Below are positions 52,901-61,370 of a stretch of DNA of 64,000 nt, piece after piece; positions within the stretch are counted from its first letter, which is position 1, and each line of letters starts with the position of its first letter. The stretch covers positions 342,727 through 406,726 of the forward strand of contig NZ_FCOA02000004.1 in the NCBI RefSeq assembly GCF_001544875.2, read 5' to 3'. A program made the translations under genes and the position numbers. The stretch is from Caballeronia hypogeia. Its GTDB lineage: Bacteria > Pseudomonadota > Gammaproteobacteria > Burkholderiales > Burkholderiaceae. The notes beneath the pieces were generated by a model, which made no database searches, was not told where the DNA came from, and worked only from the letters and a program-made list of their open reading frames with translations.

Positions 52901-53166
52901 TGCCCATTGCCGGTCGACTGGCTCGAGATGTAGTCCATGTTCTCGACGCCGTTGATCGACTGTTCGAGCGGCGTTGCGACCGTGCGCGCGATCGTATCGG
53001 CCGATGCGCCGGGATACGAGGTCGTGATCTGAATCGTCGTCGGAACGATGTTCGGATACTGCGCCACCGGCAGCTTGATCATGGTCGCGAGACCGATGAG
53101 CAACACGAATATGTTGAGCACTGCGGCAAAGCGCGGATGCTCGATGAAGAAGTGCGTCAGTCTCAT
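49966..53166 (-). CDS. RND multidrug efflux permease (HAE-1 family)
   Basis: This 1066-residue inner-membrane antiporter starts MRLTHFFIEHPRFAAVLNIFVLLIGLATMIKLPVAQYP, with NIVPTTIQITTSYPGASADTIARTVATPLEQSINGVENMDYISSQSTGNGQ in the first porter domain. VGIVVDDAIVVVENIERNM in helix 4 holds the proton-relay Asp pair, and GKMTGRAVRATTV starts the second half. GLAAKNAILIVEFAKQRQEE in helix 10 holds the relay Lys. The length matches MexF/CeoB-type pumps of Burkholderia. It is co-transcribed with the adaptor and outer-membrane genes through four-base overlaps. The cargo is unknown. Confidence 0.95.
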   Translation of the reverse strand: MRLTHFFIEHPRFAAVLNIFVLLIGLATMIKLPVAQYPNIVPTTIQITTSYPGASADTIARTVATPLEQSINGVENMDYISSQSTGNGQLTITVIFKVGTNPDTALLLTRSRVEDTLSRLPADVQLQGVQVKKTIQALLLGVHVYSPDGSRSPEYLSNYMLKVRDQIARLPGVSDFQLFGERQYAMRIWIDPDKAASYRISASEILAALRAQNAAVSAGVLNQPPVSNQGTGAYQINVEALGRLSTPEQFGDVVVKSDAQGRVTRIRDIGHVELGSVDYGSKAYADRYAATPWFVIATPDANVVQVEHDVWAKMAELKKTFPPGIDYMKIYDPTTFVSQSIHEVAKTIGIAILLVVGVVYLFLQNWRATIIPVVAIPISLVGTFAILSLFGASINNLSLFGLVLAVGIVVDDAIVVVENIERNMTLGMTPREAAHQTMKEVSTAIIAIALTLCAVFGPTALMSGISGLFFKQFAITIAASTIISCFVSLTLSPALAAVLLKPHEMEKTHGGSTALGRLHHAIFGRFNASFEWLSSKYGKMTGRAVRATTVMLVVYAGLIGATGLQMSRMPTGFIPEQDIGYQAVIAFLPPGSSLERTDKVIREINEIVLDTPGLKGVTHTSPVSGFDVTTGTIAPNVGTLFYGLPSLYDKHVPGVNAASMLVELRKRVSVVKDAVVVVVNPPPVQGLGAAGGFKLMLEDRGGLGPQALADAAHALVAAANKDKTFGGVFTLYDAGAPSVYADVDRLKAQKIGLTPTDVFSTMELYLGSQYVNDFNFMGRTYQVRVQGDEAYRRTPEDIGRLKVRNASGDMVPISSVATFHSNTQPYRVPRYNMYPAAEIMGAAGPGLSSGDAIERMEQLARQVLPNGIAYEWTDLAHQQKEQTMSPLVVFAASALFVFLVLAAQYESWKTPLAIVLIVPMCLLAASIGLNVRGMPIDILAQIGFVVLVGLAAKNAILIVEFAKQRQEEDGVDAEDAATHAAHVRLRPILMTSFAFIAGVAPLAIAAGAGSEMRQSLGTTVFFGMLGVTLFGLAFTPAFYAFVRNLGARGKRDVRALPRKLSSGEAK

Positions 53167-54413
53167 GATTTCGCTCCTTCGGCCACTTGCTCCGCGGTGA
53201 ACCGGATGGTTCCGGAGCGCGGAGAAATTTTCGAACCCGGATGAACGGATGGAATGCCGTCGATCACGACGCGGTCCGTCGGCGCAAGCCCGGAGCGGAT
53301 TACGCGCAAGCCGCCGCGCAGATCGCCGACCTGCACTTTTCTCGGCGTGGCGACATCGTCCGCGCCGACCACATAGACCATGTGGTCGGTCTGGTCGTCG
53401 AGCACGGCGGCATCGGGCACGAGCAACGCGGGTTGCGGCGCGGTCGTGGCGAGCCGCACGCGCGCGAAGCCGCCGGGCGTCAGCGACAGATCGCGATTCG
53501 GAATCGTGGCGCGCGCGTGGATCGTGCCGCTCGAACGGTCGAGCGTGTTGTCGATGAAATCGAGCTTGCCGGTGCGCGTGAATCCGCTGTCGCCGGTCGG
53601 CGAGATGTTCACGGTGTCGGCCAGCGGTCCTTGCTGGCCCGCGCGCGAACGCTGAAACGCGGCATAGTCGTTTTCGCTGATGTCGAAATCCAGATAGACC
53701 GGGTCGAGCGAAACGATTGTGGCGAGCAGCGTCGTCGGACCGCTGCCCGCGCGGCTGCCGGAGATCAGATTGCCGGCGGAGACGAGATGCGTGCCGATGC
53801 GCCCGGTGAACGGCGCCGTGATCCTGCAGCGATCCAGGTCGAAACGCGCATCGCGAACCAGTGCGTTTGCCCGGTCCACGGCCGCCTGCGCCGCGCGCTG
53901 CTCGGCCACGCTCTGATCGACGTTCTCGACGGTTCCCGCTTCCGAGCGTTGCAGTTCCTGCGCGCGGGCCAACTGGCGCGTGGCGAGCGCCAGCCGCGCG
54001 TTGGCCGATGCAAGTTCGGCGCTCGCCTCGCTCAGCTTGATGCGATACGGTTCCGGATCGATCTCGAAGAGCAGGTCGCCCTGATGAACGATGTCGCCGT
54101 CCTTGAAGTGGATCTGCGTCAACGTGCCGCCGACCTGCGCGCGCAGTTCCACGCGATTCACGGCTGAAAACTGCCCGAGAAACCCGAGCCGGTCTTCGAT
54201 ATCGCGCTGCAACGGCGCGCTGATCGTCACCGATGGCGGCGGCGGCGCGACGACCGGCGCGGCGCCGGAGCCGTGCAGATAAAACGCCGTCGCGGACACG
54301 GCGACGAGCACCGCGCCCGCCACGCCTTTGCCGATCCATCGAGCGGAACGGGATTTCGCCGGGGTATCGGGAGCGTCGACTCCCAGCCCAGCCGGATCAA
54401 GTTGGTTTTCCAT
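53163..54413 (-). CDS. RND periplasmic adaptor subunit (MFP/HlyD family)
   Basis: This 416-residue adaptor has an N-terminal TM anchor at about 28-46 (WIGKGVAGAVLVAVSATAFYLHG). The lipoyl halves are RVELRAQVGGTLTQIHFKDGDIVHQGDLLFEIDPEPYRIKL and APFTGRIGTHLVSAGNLI, around an alpha-helical hairpin from about 120 to 195 (ASAELASANARLALATRQLARAQEL). Beta-barrel and membrane-proximal domains follow, with DPVYLDFDISENDYA. It is the first gene of the pump operon, 132 bases from the nearest shared regulatory element. Its ATG starts MENQLDPAG. Confidence 0.93.
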   Translation of the reverse strand: MENQLDPAGLGVDAPDTPAKSRSARWIGKGVAGAVLVAVSATAFYLHGSGAAPVVAPPPPSVTISAPLQRDIEDRLGFLGQFSAVNRVELRAQVGGTLTQIHFKDGDIVHQGDLLFEIDPEPYRIKLSEASAELASANARLALATRQLARAQELQRSEAGTVENVDQSVAEQRAAQAAVDRANALVRDARFDLDRCRITAPFTGRIGTHLVSAGNLISGSRAGSGPTTLLATIVSLDPVYLDFDISENDYAAFQRSRAGQQGPLADTVNISPTGDSGFTRTGKLDFIDNTLDRSSGTIHARATIPNRDLSLTPGGFARVRLATTAPQPALLVPDAAVLDDQTDHMVYVVGADDVATPRKVQVGDLRGGLRVIRSGLAPTDRVVIDGIPSVHPGSKISPRSGTIRFTAEQVAEGAKS

Positions 54414-54544
54414 GCTAATCCTAAGTAGATTGAGTGGCCGGGCGACGTCGAGACCTGTTTCGGTTCGCCCATCGGCGATCGTTGTTCCATGCAACTGGCG
54501 GTATCGATGCCGGGGGGAGATCCCGGTCGGTGACACGCGCTTAA

Positions 54545-54641
54545 GTTTCGTGACGCAACTATAGGCAAGCCAGTTGCGTCGCGGTACTGGCCGAAACCGG
54601 GAAGCTCTTCCCCGGAAAATGGTTAAGTTGCATGACGAAAC
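54545..54641. promoter_or_regulatory. RND/HxlR divergent promoter with two operator copies
   Basis: GTTTCGTGACGCAAC (54545-54559) and GTTGCATGACGAAAC (54627-54641) are copies of the 15-base imperfect palindrome, one next to each promoter. GGGAAGCTCTTCCCC (54599-54613) lies 40 bases beyond the first copy, the same spacing as in the MFS exporter promoter. GACGCAAC (54552-54559) and GTTGCGTC (54573-54580) are also inverted around the minus-strand TATAGT -10. The adjacent HxlR protein is the likely binder of the 15-base motif. Confidence 0.62.
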
Positions 54642-54662
54642 TAGATGTAGGATGCAGCCATC

Positions 54663-55181
54663 ATGTATAGAAAACGCTTCGTCGGAATGGAATGTTCGAT
54701 CGCTCGCGCCCTCGACGAGGTGGGCGAGTGGTGGACGTTGCTGATCGTGCGCGAGTGCACGCAGGGCAGCCGGCGCTTCGACGAGTTTCATGGCGGGCTC
54801 GGCATCGCCAGAAACGTGCTGACGGCGCGGCTCGAACGGCTGATCGAACTGGAGATACTCGAACGCTTCCCGCTTGCGGAACGCGCGAACACGTTCGGCT
54901 ACCGGCTGACCGCGAAAGGAGCGGACTTATATCCAGTGCTGATCGCGCTGATGCAATGGGGCGACAAATGGCTCAGTCCGAACGGCAAGCCGCCTGTCGC
55001 ATTGATCGAACATGCGAGCGGGCGCCCCGTGGAGACGCTGGAAGTGCGCGGAACGGGCGGGCAGACGTTGGGCTATCGGGACGTTCGTTTCGCGGCCGGT
55101 CCCGGCGCGACGAAGAAAACGTGCGAGGTCATCGAGAATCGCAATGAGCGAATGCCCGGAGGCCGGACCGGGAATTCGTGA
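54663..55181 (+). CDS. HxlR-family transcriptional regulator
   Basis: This 172-residue HxlR winged-helix protein has MECSIARALDEVGEWWTLLIVRECTQGSRRFDEFHGGLGIARNVLTARLERLIELEILERFPLAERANTFGYRLTAKGADLYPVLIALMQWGDKW. A C-terminal extension of about 70 residues has possible redox or ligand residues (Cys152 only). The conserved N-terminal Cys12 could sense electrophiles, as in related HxlR regulators such as HypR and QorR. It is divergent from the RND pump operon and probably represses it and itself. Confidence 0.87.
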   Translation: MYRKRFVGMECSIARALDEVGEWWTLLIVRECTQGSRRFDEFHGGLGIARNVLTARLERLIELEILERFPLAERANTFGYRLTAKGADLYPVLIALMQWGDKWLSPNGKPPVALIEHASGRPVETLEVRGTGGQTLGYRDVRFAAGPGATKKTCEVIENRNERMPGGRTGNS

Positions 55182-55198
55182 TCGCCGGGAAACGGGAT

Positions 55199-56128
55199 TC
55201 AGCGCCGCTTCTGCTTGCCGAACCGGGACAGGGATTCCCTGAGCCGGGGCGCCGCGAAGTCGATGAAATGCCGCAGTTTGATCGCCATGAGGTTTCGGGA
55301 GACGTGCACCAGATGAACCGGCACCGGGTCGATTTCGAACTCCGGCAGCAGGACTTCGAGCTGTCCGTGACGCAATGCTTCGTCGGCGTCGTGTTCGAAT
55401 ACGTAGGTGATGCCCGCGTCGTCCGACGCGGCGCTGACGGCCGCATCGGGCGATGTCACTTCGAGACGTGCTTTCACGTCCAGCAGATAGACCTTGTGCG
55501 TGGACGGAAGCTGAAAGCGCCACGGCGACAGATACGGGCTATTGAAGACGACGCACGAATATTTGACGAGATCGTCGGGCTCGCGCGGCGGCGTGTGGTT
55601 GGCGAGAAAGGACGGACTCGCGCAAAGAATCGGACGCAACGACCCGATGCGCGTGGCGATCATGGTGCTGTCGGGCAGTTCGCCGATACGCACGGCGAGA
55701 TCTGCGTGCGAATCGATGAGGTCGATGTTCCGGTCGGAGAGAAGCAGTCGAGCCGTAATGTCCGGATACTGTGCAAGGAACTGGTTGATGACCGGCAACA
55801 CGTGCAGGCGGCCGAGCTGCACGGGCGCGGTGATGACCAGTTCGCCGCGCGCGGCCGCGAATTCGCCGGTGGCTTCGTGCTCCTGTTCACGCACGAGATC
55901 GAGAATGCGCCGCGCCGCTGCGACGTATGACATGCCCGCATCGGTCAGGGTGAGCTTGCGCGTGGTTCGTATGAGCAACCGCGTGCCGAGCATCTCTTCG
56001 AGATCGGCGACCTTGCGGGTGAGCGTGCTGACGGGAATCTTCAGTTCCCGCGCCGCCGCCGACAGGCTTCCGCCGTCCACGGCGCTCACCAGCATTTCCA
56101 TGGCTTCCAGTCGGTCCACTGCGTTCAC
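55199..56128 (-). CDS. LysR-family regulator
   Basis: This 309-residue protein starts MNAVDRLEAMEMLVSAVDGGSLSAAARELKIPVSTLTRKVADLEEMLGTRLLIRTTRKLTLTDAG, a full LysR helix-turn-helix of the DsdC/AaeR-like 'VDRLEAM' type. The effector-binding domain has VMRITAPVQLGRLHVLP-type opening and SDRNIDLIDSHADLAVRIGELPDS. It is divergent from the DUF1993 gene by 84 bases and convergent with hxlR (17 bases apart). It probably controls the DUF1993 gene; the ligand is unknown. Confidence 0.86.
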   Translation of the reverse strand: MNAVDRLEAMEMLVSAVDGGSLSAAARELKIPVSTLTRKVADLEEMLGTRLLIRTTRKLTLTDAGMSYVAAARRILDLVREQEHEATGEFAAARGELVITAPVQLGRLHVLPVINQFLAQYPDITARLLLSDRNIDLIDSHADLAVRIGELPDSTMIATRIGSLRPILCASPSFLANHTPPREPDDLVKYSCVVFNSPYLSPWRFQLPSTHKVYLLDVKARLEVTSPDAAVSAASDDAGITYVFEHDADEALRHGQLEVLLPEFEIDPVPVHLVHVSRNLMAIKLRHFIDFAAPRLRESLSRFGKQKRR

Positions 56129-56212
56129 TCAACGAGAATTTCGTCGCAGCATTGTAGGGGAAGTGGCCGGCCGAGGCTCGGATTCATCCGCATCCGTTTC
56201 AGGAGATTCACC

Positions 56213-56716
56213 ATGTATGCACAGGCTATCGCGCAATGTATCGAGGCAGTCCGGTCGATGGAGACGTATCTGAACAAGGCCGAACGCTTTGCGAACGCGA
56301 AAAAGTTCGATGCCGCCGTCCTGCTGTCGACGCGGCTCGCGCCCGACATGGGCAGTTTGCTCTATCAGATACAGAGCGCCTGCGACTATCTGAAGGGAGG
56401 CGCCGCGTGGTTGTCGGGACAGGAGCCGCCGCGACACGAAGACAACGAGCAGACGCTGGACGAAGCGCGTGCGCGCCTGCGCAAGACGATCGACTTCGCC
56501 GAAAGCGTGACGGCCCCGCAATACGCCGACGCCGCGAGCCGGATCGTGAAAGTGTCGTGGGTGCCGGGCAAGCTGACCGGAGAAAAATACTTGCTCCAGA
56601 TCGTCATTCCGAACATCTACTTTCATGTTTCGATGGCTTACGCCATCCTGCGCGCGAATGGCGTCGACCTCGTGAAGAAGGACTTCATCGGACCGGTCGA
56701 TTCGTTCGACGCCTGA
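56213..56716 (+). CDS. DUF1993 family protein
   Basis: This 167-residue, largely helical protein resembles DinB-like four-helix bundles. It has AERFANAKKFDAAVLLSTRLAPDMGSLLYQIQSACDYLKGGAAWLSG, then LRKTIDFAESVTAPQYADAASR, and a C-terminal YLLQIVIPNIYFHVSMAYAILRANGVDLVKKDFIG. The last stretch is the family's most conserved part. Function is unknown; some members are annotated as helix-bundle hydrolases without proof. It is divergent from LysR and stands alone. Confidence 0.85.
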   Translation: MYAQAIAQCIEAVRSMETYLNKAERFANAKKFDAAVLLSTRLAPDMGSLLYQIQSACDYLKGGAAWLSGQEPPRHEDNEQTLDEARARLRKTIDFAESVTAPQYADAASRIVKVSWVPGKLTGEKYLLQIVIPNIYFHVSMAYAILRANGVDLVKKDFIGPVDSFDA

Positions 56717-57216
56717 TGGATGGGGATGTGTCGAATGTCCCTTCGGGGTACGGTCAACCGCGATAGAGCACGCCATGGGCAACCTCGCGAGCTGGTATCG
56801 GCATCGCCAAGTGATCAATGACGGGTCGTCTGGAATTGGGGCGGTTCGACCGTCACGGTCGGTATCCTAGATGGATCGAAGTTTGTGCCCACGGTGGTTC
56901 GCGTGAATGCCGTGGGCTCGCCTTGTGCAAGCCGACATCACGCTGCTACGCGAATGGGACGGGTTTGCGGAAGTCGTTCCACGAAAATTGGGAACGAAAA
57001 GTAGCTCCTAACTCTTTGATTACTATAACGTGCGTGATACCAAACCGGTCCGAAGAGACAGATTTTGGTGGAGGTGGTCACAACGAAAGAATGCGAACAA
57101 TCTAAAAAATCCACGAAAATTTCTACGTATTTCCCGCCCTTGGTTGGCCGCCCCTTAATGCTAGTGCTCCATGTCGCCGAGATACCAGGGAGATATTCGG
57201 CTACGACCCGCCGCTA
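56717..57216. other. 500-base intergenic region, no gene recognised
   Basis: The region is unusually poor in coding signal and becomes AT-richer from about 56990 to 57140. A frame of about 95 codons at 56818 has no family features and poor codon pattern. There is no convincing terminator for either flanking gene. It may be a decayed junction where a segment was lost or inserted. Confidence 0.45.
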
Positions 57217-58122
57217 TTAATGTCTAATTTCGAGTTGGACGAATGCAGAAGCTGCGGCGCAGTCCATCGTCCAACGCTGCCGCAGGTGAGGACCGCGGCG
57301 CTCGCTGGTTTCGTCATCATCGGCGTAGCGCTCCGGTGTTGCCTTCAATCGTGAACAACGATTTGGGCTGCGGTCGGTGCACGCTCGATACGCCTGGGTA
57401 GTGGGACGGAAAAGCACTTCGTTGATGTCCACGTCTTCGGGCTGGTTAATGGCAAACGCCACCACGCGCGCAAACGAGCTGGCTGGGATCGCCTTCTCAT
57501 AGGTCTTCGCCATGCCTGCGGCGACGTCCTGATCAGTGATCGTGTCGATCAGCTCGGTCGCGACCGCCCCCGGCGAAACGATGGTCGTGCGGATGTTCCA
57601 GGGTTTGACTTCCTGACGGAGTCCTTCCGAGATTGCGCGTACTGCCCACTTCGTGCCCGCGTAGACCGCGCCGCCGGGACCAACCTTATGGCCTGCGACG
57701 GACGAGACGTTGATGATCTGGCCGGCCTTTTGGGATTGCATGTGTGGCAGCGCAGCCGCGATGCCGTACAGCACGCCCTTGATATTGACGTCGATCATCC
57801 GGTTCCACTCGTCGATCTTCAGCTTGTCGAGCATCGAGCTCGGCATGAGACCTGCGTTGTTGAGAAGCACATCGATGCGGCCGTGCAGCCCCACCGCACG
57901 ATCGACTAGCGCCCTGACCTGCTTGCGGTCCGAGACGTCGGTCTGCAGAATCGCTTTTCCATCGAGTCCTAGTTCGCTTGCGAGTTCCGCTAGCCGGTCG
58001 AGGCGGCGTGCACCCAGGATGACCTTCGCGCCTTGCCTGGAAAGATGGCGCGCGGTTTCTGCGCCCAGACCGCTGCTGGCGCCGGTGACGACAACCACTT
58101 TCCCGTTAATGTTTTCGCTCAT
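57217..58122 (-). CDS. SDR-family oxidoreductase with abnormal C-terminal tail
   Basis: The first 245 or so residues are a normal [35 protein letters not shown], and catalytic [35 protein letters not shown]. These proteins normally end a few residues after NEVLFRPT. Here the frame runs on for about 55 residues rich in Arg and Cys, which resemble nothing I know. The normal stop seems lost by mutation or a small indel near 57400. The enzyme core is intact. It is the last gene of a minus-strand unit with the CMD and cupin genes. Confidence 0.75.
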   Translation of the reverse strand: MSENINGKVVVVTGASSGLGAETARHLSRQGAKVILGARRLDRLAELASELGLDGKAILQTDVSDRKQVRALVDRAVGLHGRIDVLLNNAGLMPSSMLDKLKIDEWNRMIDVNIKGVLYGIAAALPHMQSQKAGQIINVSSVAGHKVGPGGAVYAGTKWAVRAISEGLRQEVKPWNIRTTIVSPGAVATELIDTITDQDVAAGMAKTYEKAIPASSFARVVAFAINQPEDVDINEVLFRPTTQAYRACTDRSPNRCSRLKATPERYADDDETSERRGPHLRQRWTMDCAAASAFVQLEIRH

Positions 58123-58244
58123 GAATTTCCTTGTTGATGCTTCTTCCGACCTCTGCGCTGTCGGTGCAGCATGTGCGTCGGCGAGCCTCCATCGAGGTTC
58201 GAAGATGCAGTTGCCCGTCTGCGGGTTCGAGTCTGGCCTGACGG

Positions 58245-59060
58245 TTATGTCGCCCGCTTCGCGAGTACATCCTTGAACACGGGCATCGCCGAAAACACAT
58301 TCGGCCAGCCCGCGTAAAAGGCGAGCTGTGTCAGCACTTCCGACGCCTCGTTCCTCGTCAGTCCGTTGTCCATCGCGCGATTCAGGTGATACGGAATCTG
58401 TGCAGTCTGGCCGTTGGCAACGAGAGCGCTCACGGTCACCAGACTGCGATCGCGGGGCGCGAGCCCCGGACGCAACCAGAGGTCGCGAAACAGAATGTCC
58501 GTGGTGTATTGGACGACGCCGGGGGCGACCGCGCCGAAGTTCTCCGCGACCATCTGCGCACGCTGTTTCTCCGCAGCTTCATTCAACGGCAGAAGCGCGA
58601 CATCGGCCGGCGAAATCTGGTCCGGGCCGATGTCACGTTCATCGAAGATGGGCTTGACGATCGCTGAAGCAGCGGTCGCGTTTGCCCACCCCGAATAGAA
58701 AGCCAAATGCGCGATCATTTCCGCAAGTTCCGCAGGGTTCACCCCGTTATCGAGTGCCAGCCGGAAATGAAACGGCATCTCAATGGTCTGATTGCGCGCG
58801 ATCAGCACGGACAGCGTCACAATGCTACGGTCGCGCGGAGACAGCTGCGGCCGCTTCCAGAGACCGTCCAGCAGAGTTTCGTTCGTATAACGCTCAAATG
58901 CCGGGGAGACGGACTTCAGGGCGGCTTGCGACAGCGGTTCTTGCATGTTTCCAGTCCTTTCCGTGTGGGCGCAGGCGGACACGACGAGCGCCGCGCAGGT
59001 AGATGCGACGAGGCGCGCAACGCGACACGTCCCTGAGTCACGGTCTGCGATATTGCTCAT
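58245..59060 (-). CDS. Double carboxymuconolactone-decarboxylase-domain protein, exported
   Basis: This 271-residue protein has a signal with lipobox-like end LVVSAC (Cys at about 25). Two tandem CMD/AhpD-like helical domains follow: [59 protein letters not shown], and [59 protein letters not shown]. The domains lack the AhpD CxxC. Such tandem CMD proteins, often with cupins and SDRs, are uncharacterised. The start ATG at 59060 lies inside the 3' end of the cupin gene, which ends at 59038. Confidence 0.83.
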   Translation of the reverse strand: MSNIADRDSGTCRVARLVASTCAALVVSACAHTERTGNMQEPLSQAALKSVSPAFERYTNETLLDGLWKRPQLSPRDRSIVTLSVLIARNQTIEMPFHFRLALDNGVNPAELAEMIAHLAFYSGWANATAASAIVKPIFDERDIGPDQISPADVALLPLNEAAEKQRAQMVAENFGAVAPGVVQYTTDILFRDLWLRPGLAPRDRSLVTVSALVANGQTAQIPYHLNRAMDNGLTRNEASEVLTQLAFYAGWPNVFSAMPVFKDVLAKRAT

Positions 59061-59520
59061 CGGTGACCTGTTCAAGCCAGTTGACATTCTTGCTATCAAG
59101 AGCCTCTTGCAGCGCTATGTGGGTCATCCCGGTGGTGGACGTTGCGCCATGCCAGTGCTTTACGCCCGCCGGGATCGACACCACGTCGCCAGCGGCGATT
59201 TCGTGCCTTTCCTGGCCCCACTGCTGCGTCCAACCCCTGCCGGACGTGACGATCAACGTCTGTCCGAGCGGATGGGTGTGCCACGCGGTACGCGCGCCGG
59301 GTTCGAACGTCACCAGCCCACCAGACAGGCGCGATGGCGCCTTGGACTGGAAGAGGGGATCGATGCGTACCTGCCCCGTGAAGCGTTGCGTCGACCCCGG
59401 CACGGACGGCTGTGAGCCGCTATGCGCGATGGTTATCCGCTCCGGTTCGCCGTCGGCAGCGAAGGCCGTCAAGGGCACTGACAAGAAAGCCGAGGCGACT
59501 ATGTAAGCGGCGCTCCTCAT
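59038..59520 (-). CDS. Cupin-domain exported protein
   Basis: This 160-residue cupin has signal peptide [21 protein letters not shown]. The barrel has [71 protein letters not shown], with the metal-binding HxHx(n)E/H pattern: two His in WHTHP and His in HWHGA. The end [14 protein letters not shown] matches the next gene closely. The ATG at 59520 shares its A with the upstream stop. The location is periplasmic; the role is unknown. Confidence 0.82.
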   Translation of the reverse strand: MRSAAYIVASAFLSVPLTAFAADGEPERITIAHSGSQPSVPGSTQRFTGQVRIDPLFQSKAPSRLSGGLVTFEPGARTAWHTHPLGQTLIVTSGRGWTQQWGQERHEIAAGDVVSIPAGVKHWHGATSTTGMTHIALQEALDSKNVNWLEQVTDEQYRRP

Positions 59521-59930
59521 CACTCGTTCTCGCCACTACCGAGGTACTGCTCGTCCGTCACCTTTTCCAGCCATTCGACGTTCTTGCCGTCGAGCGCTTC
59601 CTGGATGGCGATATGCGTCATCGCGGTTGTCGAGGTCGCGCCGTGCCAGTGCTTGTGCCCGGGCGGGCACCAGATCACATCGCCCGCGCGGATTTCGACT
59701 CGCGACTCGCCATCGCACTGCGTCCAGCCGCAACCCGCCGTCACCAGCAATGTCTGGCCGAGCGGATGCGTGTGCCACGCGGTGCGCGCGCCCGGCTCGA
59801 ACGTCACGCTTGCGCAAGAGACCCGGGCGGGCGGCGGCGGAGCGTTCAGCGGATCGATCCGCACGGTGCCGGTGAACCATTCGTCCGGGCCCTTCCTCGA
59901 CGGCTGAGAGCCTGCTCGTTTCAATTCCAT
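59520..59930 (-). CDS. Cupin-domain cytosolic protein, paralogue of the exported cupin
   Basis: This 136-residue cupin has [88 protein letters not shown]. It is nearly the same as its neighbour in the metal site but lacks a signal peptide. This pair looks like a tandem duplication in which one copy is exported. The ATG at 59930 has AGGAAG close upstream. It is first in the operon cupin - cupin - CMD - SDR, divergent from LysR at 60043. Confidence 0.85.
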   Translation of the reverse strand: MELKRAGSQPSRKGPDEWFTGTVRIDPLNAPPPPARVSCASVTFEPGARTAWHTHPLGQTLLVTAGCGWTQCDGESRVEIRAGDVIWCPPGHKHWHGATSTTAMTHIAIQEALDGKNVEWLEKVTDEQYLGSGENE

Positions 59931-60042
59931 GATCTTCCTCGCAATCTCCAAAGCGAAATGCCTTTCGGCATTTAATGTAATCCCTGGTGATTGATGCGAC
60001 TAGGTGGCAAAATCGGCATGCCCTTATGCATGGGAGCATTAA

Positions 60043-60948
60043 TTGAAGGAAAATTTCAATGATCTGGTCGGCTTCATGACCGTCGCGCGCGAGCGCAATT
60101 TCACGAGGGCCGCTGCGCAACTGGGTGTGTCGCAGTCCGCGTTGAGCCGAACGGTGGCAGGCGTAGAGAGACGGATGGGCCTGCAGCTTCTGACGCGCAC
60201 GACCCGCAGCGTGTCGCTTACCGAGGCTGGAGAGCGGTTACTCTCGGCGATCGCACCGCGCTTCGAGGAGATCGAGGCGGAGGTGGATTCATTGCGCGCG
60301 ATGACCAACCGTCCGAGCGGGACGGTTCGGATCACGACCACCGACTATGCCGCGAATACGTACGTCTGGCCGCGACTGCAGCCGCTGCTGCGGCAGTATC
60401 CGGAGTTGAAGATCGAACTCGTCAACGACTATGGGCTGGCCGACATCGTTGCGGATCGGTATGACATCGGCGTACGACTCGGCGACCAGGTGGCGAAGGA
60501 CATGATCGCTGTGCGCATCGCACCCGACATGACGATGGCGATCGTGGGCTCGCCGAGTTACCTGAAGTCGAGGCCTCATGCAAAGACGCCGCAGGATTTG
60601 ACGCTGCATAACTGCATCAACCTGAGGCTGCCGACGCGAGATTCGCTGCTTGCCTGGGAGTTGCGCAAGGGACGTCGCGAGTTGCAGGTGCGAGTCGAAG
60701 GGCAGCTCACCTTCAATAACGTCTATCAGATGGTCGACGCGGCGCTGGGCGGTTTTGGTCTCGCATATGTGCCGAAAGACGTTGTCGAGGTCCACGTCCA
60801 CGCGGGGCGGTTAAATTGGGTTCTCGAAGACTGGTTCCCTACGTTCACCGGACATCACGTCTACTACGCGAGTGGCCGCAAATCTTCTCGGGCAGTAGAA
60901 CTCGTAGTCGACGCGCTAAAGGCGGGTTATCAGCGCCAGGCGCAATGA
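60043..60948 (+). CDS. LysR-family regulator of the cupin/CMD/SDR operon
   Basis: This 301-residue protein starts with TTG: KENFNDLVGFMTVARERNFTRAAAQLGVSQSALSRTVAGVERRMGLQLLTRTTRSVSLTEAG. The effector domain has VWPRLQPLLRQYPELKIELVNDYGLADIVADRYDIGVRLGD. The divergence from the operon at 59930 (112 bases between starts) is the classic LysR arrangement. Its ligand is probably the substrate of the cupin/CMD/SDR enzymes. Confidence 0.86.
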   Translation: MKENFNDLVGFMTVARERNFTRAAAQLGVSQSALSRTVAGVERRMGLQLLTRTTRSVSLTEAGERLLSAIAPRFEEIEAEVDSLRAMTNRPSGTVRITTTDYAANTYVWPRLQPLLRQYPELKIELVNDYGLADIVADRYDIGVRLGDQVAKDMIAVRIAPDMTMAIVGSPSYLKSRPHAKTPQDLTLHNCINLRLPTRDSLLAWELRKGRRELQVRVEGQLTFNNVYQMVDAALGGFGLAYVPKDVVEVHVHAGRLNWVLEDWFPTFTGHHVYYASGRKSSRAVELVVDALKAGYQRQAQ

Positions 60949-61370
60949 TTAGTCGAAGCGACAAACAGAGCAGAGGTACGGCTGAACTGCGAACGGCACT
61001 GCACCACGCGGCCGATACAAACGAGTGACTCTGATGGATCAACCAGGTACAGGACGAGCTCGGCATGGCTGTTATGGGTCCGGGAGCTCTTGCGCTCTGA
61101 GAGACGACAGATAGACAGGACATTCGCGCGCTTGATCTGAATCAACGGCGCGCCACGAGACCACGGGAAACTTCCATTCATACCGTGGCGTATTGCGCCT
61201 CGAGGTATCCCATCAACGCGTCTTAGCGTTTTTAGAGGTTCTCCAGTTGCATGCAGCCGTTCTGCGAAGGACGGGGCTCGACGACGCGCACTGGAACGTT
61301 CGCGAAAGCACACGGACACGGCACCGTGCAGCATACTCTTTGACAGATGTCTTTCAGCGGGGGAGTCACC
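60949..61370. other. 422-base intergenic region, no gene recognised
   Basis: No credible gene or repeat is seen. It contains the promoter of the Hfq-like gene and its GGGGGAG ribosome site (61360-61366). Antisense frames here look like GC-driven shadows. Confidence 0.45.

Noticed and set aside
50221..53244. A plus-strand open frame of about 1000 codons opposite the RND permease
   Set aside because: It lies antisense to a clearly conserved permease gene, is very His/Arg/Asp-rich and has no family features. Such frames arise in GC-rich DNA.
56818..57105. A possible 95-codon plus-strand gene
   Set aside because: No motif, poor composition and no ribosome site; left as intergenic.
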